From Pelodera strongyloides (lineage: Eukaryota; Nematoda; Chromadorea; Rhabditida; Rhabditidae): 64,000 nt of DNA. Below the pieces are notes generated by a model. The model ran no database searches and was not told the origin of the DNA. It saw only the letters and a program-made list of their open reading frames with translations. The translations under genes and the position numbers were made by a program. The stretch is taken from NCBI GenBank assembly GCA_036852015.1, contig JAANDG010000301.1:62001-126000 (forward strand), written 5' to 3'. Position 1 is the first letter of the stretch, and each line of letters starts with the position of its first letter. Positions 26,900 through 37,381 of the stretch are shown here, piece after piece.

Positions 26900-27748
26900 T
26901 AGGGACCCGCAAGCAAAAAATTAAAGTTGTCCTAGGGTGCTAATTTTGCGCTCTTTGGATAGAGCATGTTGAAAATATATAGAAAATGTCCTTATATTTG
27001 GAAATACACATACGCAGTTCCTGAGCTATTTTATATACCTTCTTTTTATTAAGCCCTCTTTTAATATGGGGCCGCGTACAACCTCAGCCAGAAAAGAGAG
27101 AGGCCCCGCCCCTTGACCTTTGCTCAGAACAAGCGATTTGGGCAAAAGCGCGGCCTCCAACCTCCCTCAACCCGCCCCTTCTTTTGGCTGCGTAGCTCCG
27201 CCCATGGTGAAAAAATTGCTACTCAACCGAAGGACGGCGCGAAATTTAAATTTTGGAAAATCTTAATTGGCATATAAAACAAAAACGCAAGAACGGATTT
27301 TGATGAAACGTTCAGTTTTATTAGGTAGTACCATAACGAACACGCAGCGTAAGTTTCCCGAGAGCGCACTCTCTGGAACTCGGGATATTCGCTAATTTCG
27401 ACGAAATACATGTTATATATTCAGTTTTTATAACTCAATTTTGCAAGAACCGATTTTCACCAAACTTGCTCAGTATGTTAAACACATGTATAAAACACTA
27501 TAGACAAAGTTTCGTGAGAGCGCACTCACTCCTTCACTAAAATTCAGTTTCAAAACTGAAGCTAGGGCTCAATATTGTGTTCAGGAGCCATCTAGATGTG
27601 ATTCTCATACCAAATATGTATTAAAAGTGGTATTTCATTTGTAAATAGCTTAGCTATGGTCATTTTCCTCTTAGGGTACTGTAGTCCCGTGGTACGCTCT
27701 CTTCATATATAAGAGGCGCGGCCTTTTGAGCGCGCGTGCGGGTCCCTA
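26900..27748. mobile_element. Non-autonomous hAT-type DNA transposon (849 bp)
   Basis: The ends are perfect 12-bp inverted repeats, TAGGGACCCGCA at 26900-26911 and TGCGGGTCCCTA at 27737-27748. They are flanked by an exact 8-bp duplication AATACCTG (26892-26899 and 27749-27756). An 8-bp target duplication with C/TAGGG-type ends is diagnostic of the hAT superfamily. There is no transposase frame inside, so it is a MITE or internally deleted copy. The interior is GC-richer near both ends and contains two diverged ~120-bp blocks (about 27258-27380 and 27415-27535), each with a GAGAGCGCACTC motif. Confidence 0.88.
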
Positions 27749-27756
27749 AATACCTG

Positions 27757-29279
27757 TAGTACAATCCAATAGAGCAACGCTATTTAGACATGCAAATTCA
27801 TGCATATTTTAAATAAACTGAAATAAAAGATAATATAAACAAAGTGCCATCTCAAAATGTCAATCATATACATCTGTTTTAAAATAGCATACATTTGTCA
27901 ATTTTCTCGCCCTCTCCTGGCAGAACAGAAGGCCGGGCACTGTAGCACCTTAAAGCACAAAACATAAAGCACAAAATATTTCGACCAATCCAGCTGCGGG
28001 GTAATTTCTCGGAAATTTATTGGTGGGTGGTCAAACCATATGTGGTGTGCTAATTGTAATGTGATTTTAAAAGGAAAGTAAACTAATGCAGTTTCAACTA
28101 ATTCAGTCTCAACTAGCAAAAGTGGTGAAACGGCTGATGTCATGAGGTTCCCTGACACGTCTGAAGCCACACCCCACAAGTGCTTATGGTTTGCGTTCCT
28201 CTGTAGCGTTTTTATTTATATTGTTGGCTGCATCTGGACATGGAATAATAACCGACTTCATTATAGTTCAAGGTTTCACCTTTATAAAAAGATAAACGAA
28301 CATTGTCGCCATGTGACCAGCACGCGGGCAAAGTATTTTTTTTCCAGAATTATCTGATAACATGCTTTCTTTCACCAGATAATTTATCTACACGCAGCTC
28401 AAAAGCCGGAACTCGCCAAACAGCATAACAATTCCAAAGTCTTAATTTTTTTGTTCTTCGCCAATAGCATACAGTCGCTTACACAGGCAACTGTATGGGG
28501 CAAAAGATATCTACAAGGTAACGATAAATTCATCAAGTTCATACTGTTAAAGGGCCGCAGCCACTACAAATTTTTTATTTCGTCTTCATTAAACACACTA
28601 AGTTATGGAGAAAAATACGGTACCAGTACCCAATTACAGCAAAGCGAAACCAATCTCTGCGTATGGGATTTACTAATCTACAGTGATATGCAATCGCCGA
28701 TATAGCACTGCAGGCTGTTTATCCTTCGCGTACTCCTCGCAATTGCACATATGCCTCGGCGACGGTAATTTAGCAAATCCCATTCTCATTTCATTGATTT
28801 CTCTCTCTGATGAGTGCGCTCCTTTGTGTACTTTTAATGGCAGTATATTTTCCTACAAATCTTCCTATATTTAATAAATTCCGAATAAAAAGGTTGTATT
28901 TGTAGTGACCGCGTCCTTTTAAATGGACGGAGCTATCCTAATGGTCAGGTTTACTTCACTAACGGTATTTTTTTTCTAATGGTAGTCTGAAATCTAAACC
29001 AGTGTTCAGTAACGAATCACTTTCAATTTCTTTTATCACCAGCCATTGTTCATAAGGCGTAATTTTTCCTAATTGACATATACGGCGTCTATAAACATAG
29101 AATTTTTTTTAAAGATATGAACTGTATTCTAGTTCTGATCCCACATGGTGATTAGGTAGCAAAAAGGACTTCTTAGCGAGCGTAACTGGACAATGTTTTA
29201 CATTCCAGTAGTGTGTCTACCGTAATTTCTTCATTATTGTCCTTTTTAGACCATTAACACGAACATTATGTTTTCAGTT
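27757..29279. other. Upstream region of the first lipase
   Basis: No coding exons seen. It contains one TTAA-flanked palindromic element (listed separately). The last 350 bp should include the lipase promoter. A TTTTCAG acceptor sits immediately before the start codon and is the likely SL trans-splice site. Confidence 0.45.
28547..28922. mobile_element. TTAA-flanked palindromic MITE, copy 4 (376 bp)
   Basis: The left end reads TTAA then AGGGCCGCAGCCACTACAAA. The right end, reversed, reads TTTAAAAGGACGCGGTCACTACAAA. Both ends share the AGGG(A)CGCGGTCAC core seen in the elements at 30739 and 41521. There is no coding content. This is a diverged member of the same palindromic family. Confidence 0.6.
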
Positions 29280-32200
29280 ATGCGTATACTTCTGCTAGCC
29301 GCACTATGCGCGCTAGCCATCGCCAGCGATCCGGAGGCGAATATGAAAGTGGTAAGTTTGAATGTAAGGAATGTTTTTGTAGAATGCTTGTGTCCAATTA
29401 TTCACTAATAAGCATACCCACAACCTGAAACGCACGGGTTCTAACTCGGAAAATGATGCACGTATGCTCTGTACATAGAGTAAGCTTAATCTGCGAACCC
29501 TTTCTTAATTTCCTTTCATTTACAGCCCGAGATCATTGCTCACTGGGGATATCCGGCAGAAACGATCCAGATATTTACTGAGGACAATTACGAACTGACA
29601 ATGCATAGAATTCCATTCGGAAAGGGTAAATTTTCCTTGTTTTTATTGGAGCAAATGTTTTCTTTTCTAGCACAGAGGGCAATGCCAATAGTTCTTGACC
29701 AATATTTTCATTATGACCGCAAACCACTTCTTAAAAACTGTCGGTGCCTATCAAATATAGGCAATTGAGTATAAGGTCATGTCTGACAACAAGCTAAATG
29801 TTGCACCTTATCTAACAGATAAAAAAATATAATTCAAACCTAATTTATTCAGGGCAAGACCCGAACAAGAAAGATCGGCCCGTTGTGTTTCTGCAGCATG
29901 GATTGGAATGTTCGAGCTCAAACTGGGTTACAAACCTTCCTTCTTTGGCAATGGGTATCATCGTTTATGGCTTTTTTCATATTACTTATTAGAGCGGGCA
30001 AAAATGTATAGGTCAATGCTTTTGACTCTTTCAGTTTGATGTGTAACACTAATCAATTCGCTTCAGGCTTCATGGCAGCAGATGCTGGCTTTGACGTTTG
30101 GATGGGAAATATCAGAGGAAATTTGTATTCTATCGGACACAAAACCCTTGATACGAACAGCGAGGCATTCTGGCAGTTCACGTGAGTGGTCTGGAAACTC
30201 ATGCTTTGAGATCGACTTACATTTGGAACTACCATGTGTAGAGACCTACGTAATAGCATACCTTTGACAATGGAAGCTTTAGATGGGATGAAATGGTCAA
30301 GTACGACCTGCCTGCAATGATCGACCATGTTCTGAACACCACCGGACAACCAAATCTCTACTATGTTGGACACTCGCAAGGCACGCTTATTATGTTCAGC
30401 AAACTGGCCGCGGACCCATCGTTTGCACCCAAGGTGAGGTAACCGTGCCCGGTTCGCTTGCTATCACAATCAGTCTTTCAAAACACTTTAATAAGGTGGA
30501 ACATTTGTGATAATTAATAATCATATTCATTATAGGTGTACATTCCAGATCAAGCAATTCCATGCACTCGCTCCAGTCGGTACCGTCAAGCACATTCAAG
30601 GACTGCTCGAGTTTCTTGCCAAGGATTTTTACTTCGGAATTGAGGTTTGGACTTGACTTTATTGAAGATGTGTACAAGCGACGTTCGCTGAAATTTTTCT
30701 AGGCGGCCCCAGTTCTGGTGCAAAACCTGAGAAATCAATTAAAGGGACGCGGTCACCGTTTTGGCCCTTATGTACACTTTGCGTTTTTATTAACTGCACA
30801 GTATGAAAAACATAGTGTTGGAAAAAAAATCCGGCGAAAAAGCGGGTTTCAACGAGAAATTCATTGATTAAAAAAGTTGCGTCCGATACAAGGTCCACAG
30901 TTAGCCATAAAAAACAAAATGGTATAATCCCCGCGAGGTATGCGACCGATTAATTAGTGGAATAACGTTCGTCGAGTCATTATCAGCAAGGCCATATATT
31001 GGACAATTACTAGGGTTACGGTGCGTAATGGTACAAGGACACAATTTTTCGTCATCATTTTACTCGCTGTTGCCGCATTTCTTGCAAAACATTTTTCCAA
31101 CACGATGCAGTATAAATTATGCAGACAATACAAATACAAAGTATACCTAAGGGCCAAAACGGTGACCCTTTAACTTTAATGAAAAAACCAGTCTGACCCT
31201 TTAATGAAAAAGGCTTGATCAAGTGATTCGATATACAACTTATATGGTACATTTCTGGGAGGTTAACACATTTTGATGTTGAACTAGTATGTTAAAACTC
31301 CCCAAGTATTGCAGATCCTTGAGAAGTTCCTCGGCAGCAAACAATTTCTCCCGGAGAGCGGCTTCCTCCATATGATTTCAGAAATCTTCTGCAAGGCTCC
31401 AGTTATTGATCTGGTTGGTTGACTTTTTTCAGTTTTTGTGTTTTCTCAAAGCTAAAAAACTTAAGACACACACCTGCAATAAGTAATGTATTAGAAAAAT
31501 AGAACGTCCGCATCTGGATGACATCAAATGCTTGGACCATAACTTGTGATAACGAATTGCATTGTGTACTTGTAGTGTTGATTTTCAGGTGTGCGGAAAC
31601 GTGCTCTTCATGATTGCCGGACCCGAAAGCAACCAAATGAACGTTGTAAGCTGCAGGTTTTACTTTTTTTTGGAACCTGTTTATACCGAAACTTTATGAG
31701 TATGCAGCCAATTTTGTTTTTTAGACGCGTATTCCCGTTTACCTCTCTGATGAACCAGGAGGCACCTCCACAATGAACATTCTTCACTGGGCCCAGATGG
31801 TTAGATCCGGAAAGCAGGAAATGTATGACTATGAGGATGAGAAGAAGAACGTAAAACATTATGGACAGGTATTTTGCTACTTTTCTTCTTTGCTTGATTT
31901 CATTGCGCAATGCTTTGTTAAGTTCCATTTTCCATTTTTGGGGAAGCTACCCTACGTTAATGCTTCGCGTTTAGGCCACTCCTCCGGTTTACGACATTTC
32001 CAAAATTGACAAAACGCCAATTTGGCTCTACTGGTCAACATCCGACTGGCTTGCCGACGGAAAGGATGTTCAGGACCATCTTCTGACCTTCCTCAATCCT
32101 AAGGTAATTTTGCCTTTGTTTTTTTATTCTATACCAGACAGCTACGCCGCCTGAAGGCGTCTTTTCATACCAATGAAACGTCTGAAACCTAGATGAAACT

Positions 32201-32589
32201 CTTGCGAAAAAGTCAACCACAAAGTTGTTCTTTTGCATAATGAGCTTCGATTGCTTCTCCATTCTTTTATACTGCGGAAAACTCTATTCAAATTGAATTC
32301 CCGTAACGCACAGGGTGCTAGCGCACACTACAGTTACTCTTTTAGATCATAAGACACATTTATCTACATCGTTTTCGAAACTAGCGAGTGAAGAGATTTA
32401 TGGGCCAATGTTGTGGCTAGACACGCAAAGGGGGATTGATTAATATTGGTTGTTTCTTTTTAGATTATTCAATCCAACAATGAGCTGAAGGACTTCAACC
32501 ATCTTGACTTCATTTGGGGACAAAGAGCTGCCGGAGAAATCTACCGACCCGTTATTGACGCTATACTCAAAGATATCAACAACAACTAA
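29280..32589 (+). CDS. Secreted/lysosomal acid lipase (lipl family), copy A
   Basis: Eleven exons: 29280-29351, 29526-29625, 29853-29954, 30067-30181, 30283-30433, 30549-30644, 31315-31413, 31589-31645, 31725-31868, 31975-32103 and 32464-32589. They sum to 1191 nt, giving 396 aa. [16 protein letters not shown] is a signal peptide. An AB-hydrolase-associated lipase region follows ([17 protein letters not shown]), then an oxyanion-type LQHGLE. The nucleophile elbow is GHSQG (Ser161), the acid is in SDWLAD (Asp336), and the base is in NHLDFIWG (His368). These are the triad and order of lysosomal acid lipase and nematode LIPL proteins, which hydrolyse triglycerides or cholesteryl esters in lysosomes or lumen. 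AATAAA is 44 nt past the stop. Intron 6 carries a palindromic MITE. Copy B follows 1.15 kb downstream in the same orientation with identical exon phases. Confidence 0.9.
30739..31173. mobile_element. TTAA-flanked palindromic MITE, copy 1, in lipase A intron 6
   Basis: Starts TTAAAGGGACGCGGTCACCG and ends with the reverse complement of the same end (GGGCCAAAACGGTGACC...TTAA), though the right end lacks a GCGTCC block. The arms are long: the first ~80 bp (TTATTAACTGCACAGTATG region) have an imperfect mate near 31080-31170. It is non-coding. A longer, inverted relative lies at 41521-41953. It resembles the palindromic TTAA repeats known from Caenorhabditis; TTAA targets are typical of piggyBac-type transposition. 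Confidence 0.75.
32135..32170 (+). repeat. Short GC hairpin motif, copy 1
   Basis: ACCAGACAGCTACGCCGCCT followed by GAAGGCGTC forms a small hairpin (GCCGCC...GGCGTC), in intron 10 of lipase A. Two related motifs occur at 49298 and 49790. Confidence 0.35.
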
Positions 32590-32632
32590 ATATGAAACGA
32601 ATTGTCTTGATATGCAACGAATTCTGAGAAGT

Positions 32633-32638
32633 AATAAA
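32633..32638 (+). terminator. Polyadenylation signal of lipase A
   Basis: AATAAA, 44 nt after the stop codon. Confidence 0.6.
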
Positions 32639-32964
32639 TATGTATATATTCTTCTACGCATGCAAATTATGGAGTAAATGACAGAGCTTTGCTTGGCTTG
32701 TCATGGCTTTAGAAATCTTTCCAAAGAATTTCTTAACATTGATGATACGCATACATAATAAAAAATACAGTTAAGACAACAAAACGGTTATAAGAGACAT
32801 ACGGGACATGTGTAAAGGTAAGCGGAAATGCTGGGGCACCGAACAAAGATAAGTAGCCGAGCACTGTAATCCCGTTAGCTGGCCGCTATCGTCACTAACA
32901 AACATAGGTGTGCACAGACCCAGGGTTACGTCAGTGGCTAAGTTCACCGAACAACCTAGGCGCA

Positions 32965-33230
32965 ATAAAGATAAAGATAAAGATAAAGTGAACCGGGTTA
33001 TATCAACCGAATCCGCGGAAACGGTGCACCGGGGTCCAGCTCAGAGGCTGGACATACTGGACTTTTAAATTTCCCGGTGGCCAATCTGCTCGGGAAGTCG
33101 ATTAATCTCCGCTGGTTTTACCCAGCTACCAACTTTTACACCTTTGGTAGGGTGAGGGGGTTCCGGCCCGGGTTCGAACCAGTGACCGGTGGCATGAGCA
33201 AGGGCCTTGCCACTTGACCACGCCCCCACT
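32965..33230 (-). mobile_element. tRNA-derived SINE
   Basis: On the minus strand a tRNA-like head carries a box A (TGGTCAAGTGG, 33220-33210) and a box B (GGTTCGAACC, within 33180-33170) at tRNA-like spacing. About 150 bp of unrelated body follows, then a tail of four CTTTAT-type repeats (32965-32989). The head lacks a foldable acceptor stem, so this is a SINE and not a functional tRNA. It lies between the two lipase genes. Confidence 0.7.
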
Positions 33231-33738
33231 ACGCGCAATACTTGCATTTATAACTGTGACACTTGCGGAAGTGAATTGACGGTGCGATCCAATTTTCTAC
33301 ACAATGGGTTTAACTGGCATTATGGTTTCTCATTTGACTTTTCCCTTCCGTATTGCTCCGTTTCAAAGAAATGTGTATCTTGAATTCTCAATGACAATGA
33401 AAATGGGGCTATTCGTAATTACACCGGGGTTGTCTATCAAATACTAACTATGCACTGTCTCTACATATAATACTCATAGATTAAGAGAGGTCGACGCATA
33501 GATAGCTCCACATTTTCAGATAAGCGTGGAAGTCACTTCGAAGAAAACCACCTGTTTTACTGATAGCTGAACCCTTAAAATGCCAAAGGCTAGAATTCCA
33601 AGACCATTTTTCATTCAAAGTTTTGCCCTCCCATCTGGCATAGTAACTATGGCGTAGAAGCTCAGCAGCTTAGCACTTATTTGTCTTGACTTACTTTATT
33701 TGTGCAAGCTAACTCCTTCAAACTAGTGCATTACAGGA

Positions 33739-36522
33739 ATGTTGCTGTTGTTATGTTTGGCAGCGCTATGCGCGGCCACCTTTGCTGGGGATCCCGAGGC
33801 CAATATGAAAGTGGTGAGAAAATACTTATTTTTTCCGAATTATGCAAATTTGTGCATTGATTTAGTGGAGAATCTGTTTCAAATTTCTTGTAATTCCTGT
33901 GTTCCTTGGCTATTCGTGACTGGTTAATGTCATTTGATAGCTCGAGATTATCGTTCATAACTCAGCCCGAGATTATCGCTCATTGGGGATATCCGGCAGA
34001 AACAATCCAAGTTTACGCTGAGGACAATTACGAATTGACGATGCACAGAATTCCCTTTGGAAAAGGTATGATCCATCTTTCAATACATAATAAGAAGTAT
34101 ATGCCAATATCTCATATACAACCGGAATAGCGTATTGTGCCCATTGTTAGCATGTATGTTGCTCTCTTTCCATTTTTACCTAACATTTAACGTTTATTTC
34201 TACCGTATATATATTCTTCGCTCTTCTATACAAAAAAAAATAAAGAATAAATGTGTTCAGGCCAGGATCCAAACAAAAAGAATCGGCCCGTGGTATTTCT
34301 TCAACACGGACTGGAAGCATCTAGCTCAAATTGGGTCACAAACCTTCCCTCTCTAGCTATGGGTGAGCTTACTTGCTTACTTCACAAGTCAAAAATTGGA
34401 CTGATGTTTTTTTTATTATCAAAATGTTGTGTGTGTTACGTAACTGTCCGCTAAAATAGTTTACACTTGCTAACGTTGTGAAGTTTCAAATAGTGGACGT
34501 TATGAAAGTTTAACAAGATCTCACGAGTGGTACTCTTCAAGTGTTCATGATCGTTATTTCAAACACGTTGTAGTTCTTCTTTTTTGTTAATCGGCAATTT
34601 CTCTAACAGTGCTTTCTAACAGTTACGGTTTCCTTATCTCCTCGTGCGTACAACTAGATAAGGGACAATTTGCAGGCTTTATGGCTGCTGATGCTGGTTT
34701 TGACGTGTGGATGGGCAATGTGAGGGGCAATCTGTATTCGATCGGACACAAAACCCTTGTTGTAAACAGCAAGCAATTCTGGCAGTTCACGTAAGTAGAA
34801 TAGTAAACAGGAGAATTGGGTTTGCAGGCTGTTGGGGGATCTTGCTTGTTGTAGACTGTTGTGGTAGACATGAGATGTACAGTTAGCAGCGTTCAGTGAC
34901 TATCTGTACACTAAACATAACGAATGCCATGTTCTCTATTAAAGGGACGCGGTCGCCTTTTTGTCGCCTCTCCATACATTGTGTTCTTATTACCTGAAAG
35001 TCTTGCCGAAAACGCGCCATCGCCGAATAAAACGGCGACGGCACCTAGACCTATTTCGACCGTAACCCTTAGCACAATTGTCCCATACGGTCATGCTGAA
35101 TGATGGCTTACATAAAGCCGTATTTCTTTTCCTTATTGATGTGCTTTAGATGGGACGAGATGGTCAAGTACGATCTGCCTGCAATGATCGACCATGTTTT
35201 GAACACCACCGGGCAACCAAATCTCTACTATGTTGGACACTCGCAAGGCACGCTTATTATGTTCAGCAAGCTGGCTAACGACCCTAACTTTGCGCCAAAG
35301 GTTTGCTACATTATGCTATTCAAACTCAGTCTAAACATTATGGTAAACGAAGAAGAAAACACGAAGAAGAATTCAATAGCAACAAGAATAGCTTGTAACA
35401 TTCCAGATCAAACAATTCCACGCTCTTGCTCCTGTTGGCACAGTCAAGCACATTAAGGGACTTTTGGAATTCATTGCCAAGGATTTCTATTTCGGAATTG
35501 AGGTCCGGTATTCTCCTTTTTAGCTATCATAAATATCAACAGATAAATCTAATATGAGCGGAAGTGGTGAAAGAGGTCTTGAGGATAAGACAGGGCCACT
35601 ACACAGCGATAACATAAATAACCATGATACTAAAAGGTGTTTTAGATCCTTGAAAAGTTCCTCGGTGGTAAGCAATTCCTCCCGGAGAGTGGTTTCATGC
35701 ATATGGTTGCTGAACTCTTCTGCAAAGCTCCTATTATCGACGAGGTAGGCAATTACAGTCAGACTGGTTTGAGATATGTCAGAAACAATCAATTCATTTA
35801 TTCCGATTGAGTATACACTTTTTTTAGGTGTGCGGCAACGTTCTGTTCCTCATTGCTGGACCGGAAAGTAACCAGATGAACATTGTAAGACATTTAATAT
35901 ATCCAACAATTAGCAAAATACACTGAGTGAGACAACTTTAAAATACTCATTATTTGTTCAGACCCGTCTTCCCGTTTATCTCTCGGATGAACCAGGAGGC
36001 ACCTCCACAATGAACATTCTTCACTGGGCGCAGATGGTTAGATCTGGAAAGCAACAAATGTATGACTTTGAGGATGAGAAGAAGAATGTACAACACTATG
36101 GACAGGTACAGTTACGGAGCTGTTTCGACTAATACTTGCACTTTTCATTGCGATAGGACTTTTAGGCGACACCTCCCGTCTACGATATTACCAAGATCAC
36201 CACACCAATTTGGCTCTACTGGTCTGATGCTGACTGGCTTGGAGATGCGCAAGATGTGAAAGACCATCTGCTAACATTCCTCAACCCAAATGTAAGAGTG
36301 ACCTCCTTATAATGATGTCGTACACCGACTTATTTTCTTTAATAATCAGTTGCGATCTTCTCATTATTCATATTTTCAATATTTGTGTTGCTTCAGGTTA
36401 TCCAAGGCAGCAACCATCTGCATGACTTCAACCACCTTGATTTTATCTGGGGACAGAGGGCGGCAGGCGAAGTATATACACCAGTCATTGACATAATCTT
36501 ACAAGATATCAATAAGAATTAA
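33739..36522 (+). CDS. Secreted/lysosomal acid lipase (lipl family), copy B
   Basis: Eleven exons: 33739-33813, 33966-34065, 34261-34362, 34676-34790, 35150-35300, 35407-35502, 35646-35744, 35828-35884, 35962-36105, 36166-36291 and 36397-36522. They sum to 1191 nt, giving 396 aa. The signal peptide is [16 protein letters not shown]. The triad is Ser162 (GHSQG), Asp336 (DADWL) and His368 (NHLDFIWG). Every intron has the same position and phase as in copy A, and exons 5 and 9 are nearly identical at the DNA level, so the two arose by tandem duplication. The ATG is two bases after an ATTACAG acceptor. The exon 2 acceptor lies in a small local duplication (33943-33958 and 33968-33983). Intron 4 holds a truncated palindromic MITE. 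Same expected reaction as copy A, with different residues around the acid (SDADWLGD instead of STSDWLAD). Confidence 0.9.
33943..33983 (+). repeat. Local duplication across a splice acceptor
   Basis: CGAGATTATCGTTCAT (33943-33958) recurs as CGAGATTATCGCTCAT (33968-33983), 25 bp later. The second copy is the start of lipase B exon 2; the first is intronic and lacks an AG at the matching spot (AGCTCGAG is the nearest). Confidence 0.6.
34939..35105. mobile_element. Truncated TTAA palindromic MITE, copy 3, in lipase B intron 4
   Basis: Begins TTAAAGGGACGCGGTCGCC, matching the end of the copies at 30739 and 41521. It continues through the family interior (AAAACGGCGACGG, CCGTAACCCTTAG, GTCATGCTGA). 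The second arm is missing. Confidence 0.6.
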
Positions 36523-36548
36523 GAGTGCTAATGAATTAATTTGTCTTC

Positions 36549-36554
36549 AATAAA
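36549..36554 (+). terminator. Polyadenylation signal of lipase B
   Basis: AATAAA, about 27 nt after the stop codon. Confidence 0.6.
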
Positions 36555-37137
36555 CATTGTATATAAACCCGGTCTTGCCATGTACTATACAATGAGCAGA
36601 ATATACATAGAGTATCTATGTATTTTTATGTTCATACAAAATGTTACGTTGCGTCATGTTTTGTTATGTGCTTCAGCACATGGCTGAAATAAAAAATCCT
36701 AGCAAATGCGGTTTATGGAAAAACGTGTATTTTTACGGTGAGGTGAGGAGCCCGGGTCAATATTATCTGTTTATTATATAGTTATTCGAGATTCACAACA
36801 CATTCTACATAAAAATAGAGATCCAGTGATCTGTAAGAAAATTTACAGCACATACAATTAATCATATTAAAATAACAATGTTGATGAAAGCACGCATTTG
36901 TTTTTGATTAAGTGTCTTTGAGAGTGAAACATGATTAAGCTCATGTTTTAGCGGCTCAATACTTCGACAGTACTTTCCTGACAATAAGCCTTTTCCTCCG
37001 ACGGAAACAAATGCTCTTTCCGGAGTGAAGATGCTTATTTTGTGTTACGTTATCTGGATGCGGAAACAAACAAAAAAGTAATGTTAAACCTATGTATCCT
37101 TATTTCGTTTTCATACGTTTCACTCTCTCAGAGACTT

Positions 37138-37143
37138 TTTATT
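37138..37143 (-). terminator. Polyadenylation signal of the Cys-rich gene
   Basis: AATAAA on the minus strand about 240 nt beyond the inferred stop codon at 37382. Between the two, CTTTTAGGT is repeated at 37208-37265 as a short degenerate tandem. Confidence 0.4.
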
Positions 37144-37381
37144 GAGCTTCGTTGAACCCGGAGTAATAGTTGCACACATAACTGGCCAAGGAAATGAGAA
37201 CGGGTAAGCAACAAGTCTTTTAGGTGTCTTTTAGGTTTTAGGTAGAACGGGTAAGTCTTTTAGGTAAGCAACACGTGTAAACGGTTGATAATTGTAACAA
37301 TTGCGAAATGTCGTATGAACGTGAACTGTGGTTGAAATTAATAGTAAGCATAAGACTGTATGTATAATTACGAGCGATCGA

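Noticed and set aside
32965..33230. Functional tRNA gene on the minus strand
   Set aside because: Boxes A and B are present, but there is no paired acceptor stem or anticodon arm, and a repeat tail follows, so it is a SINE.
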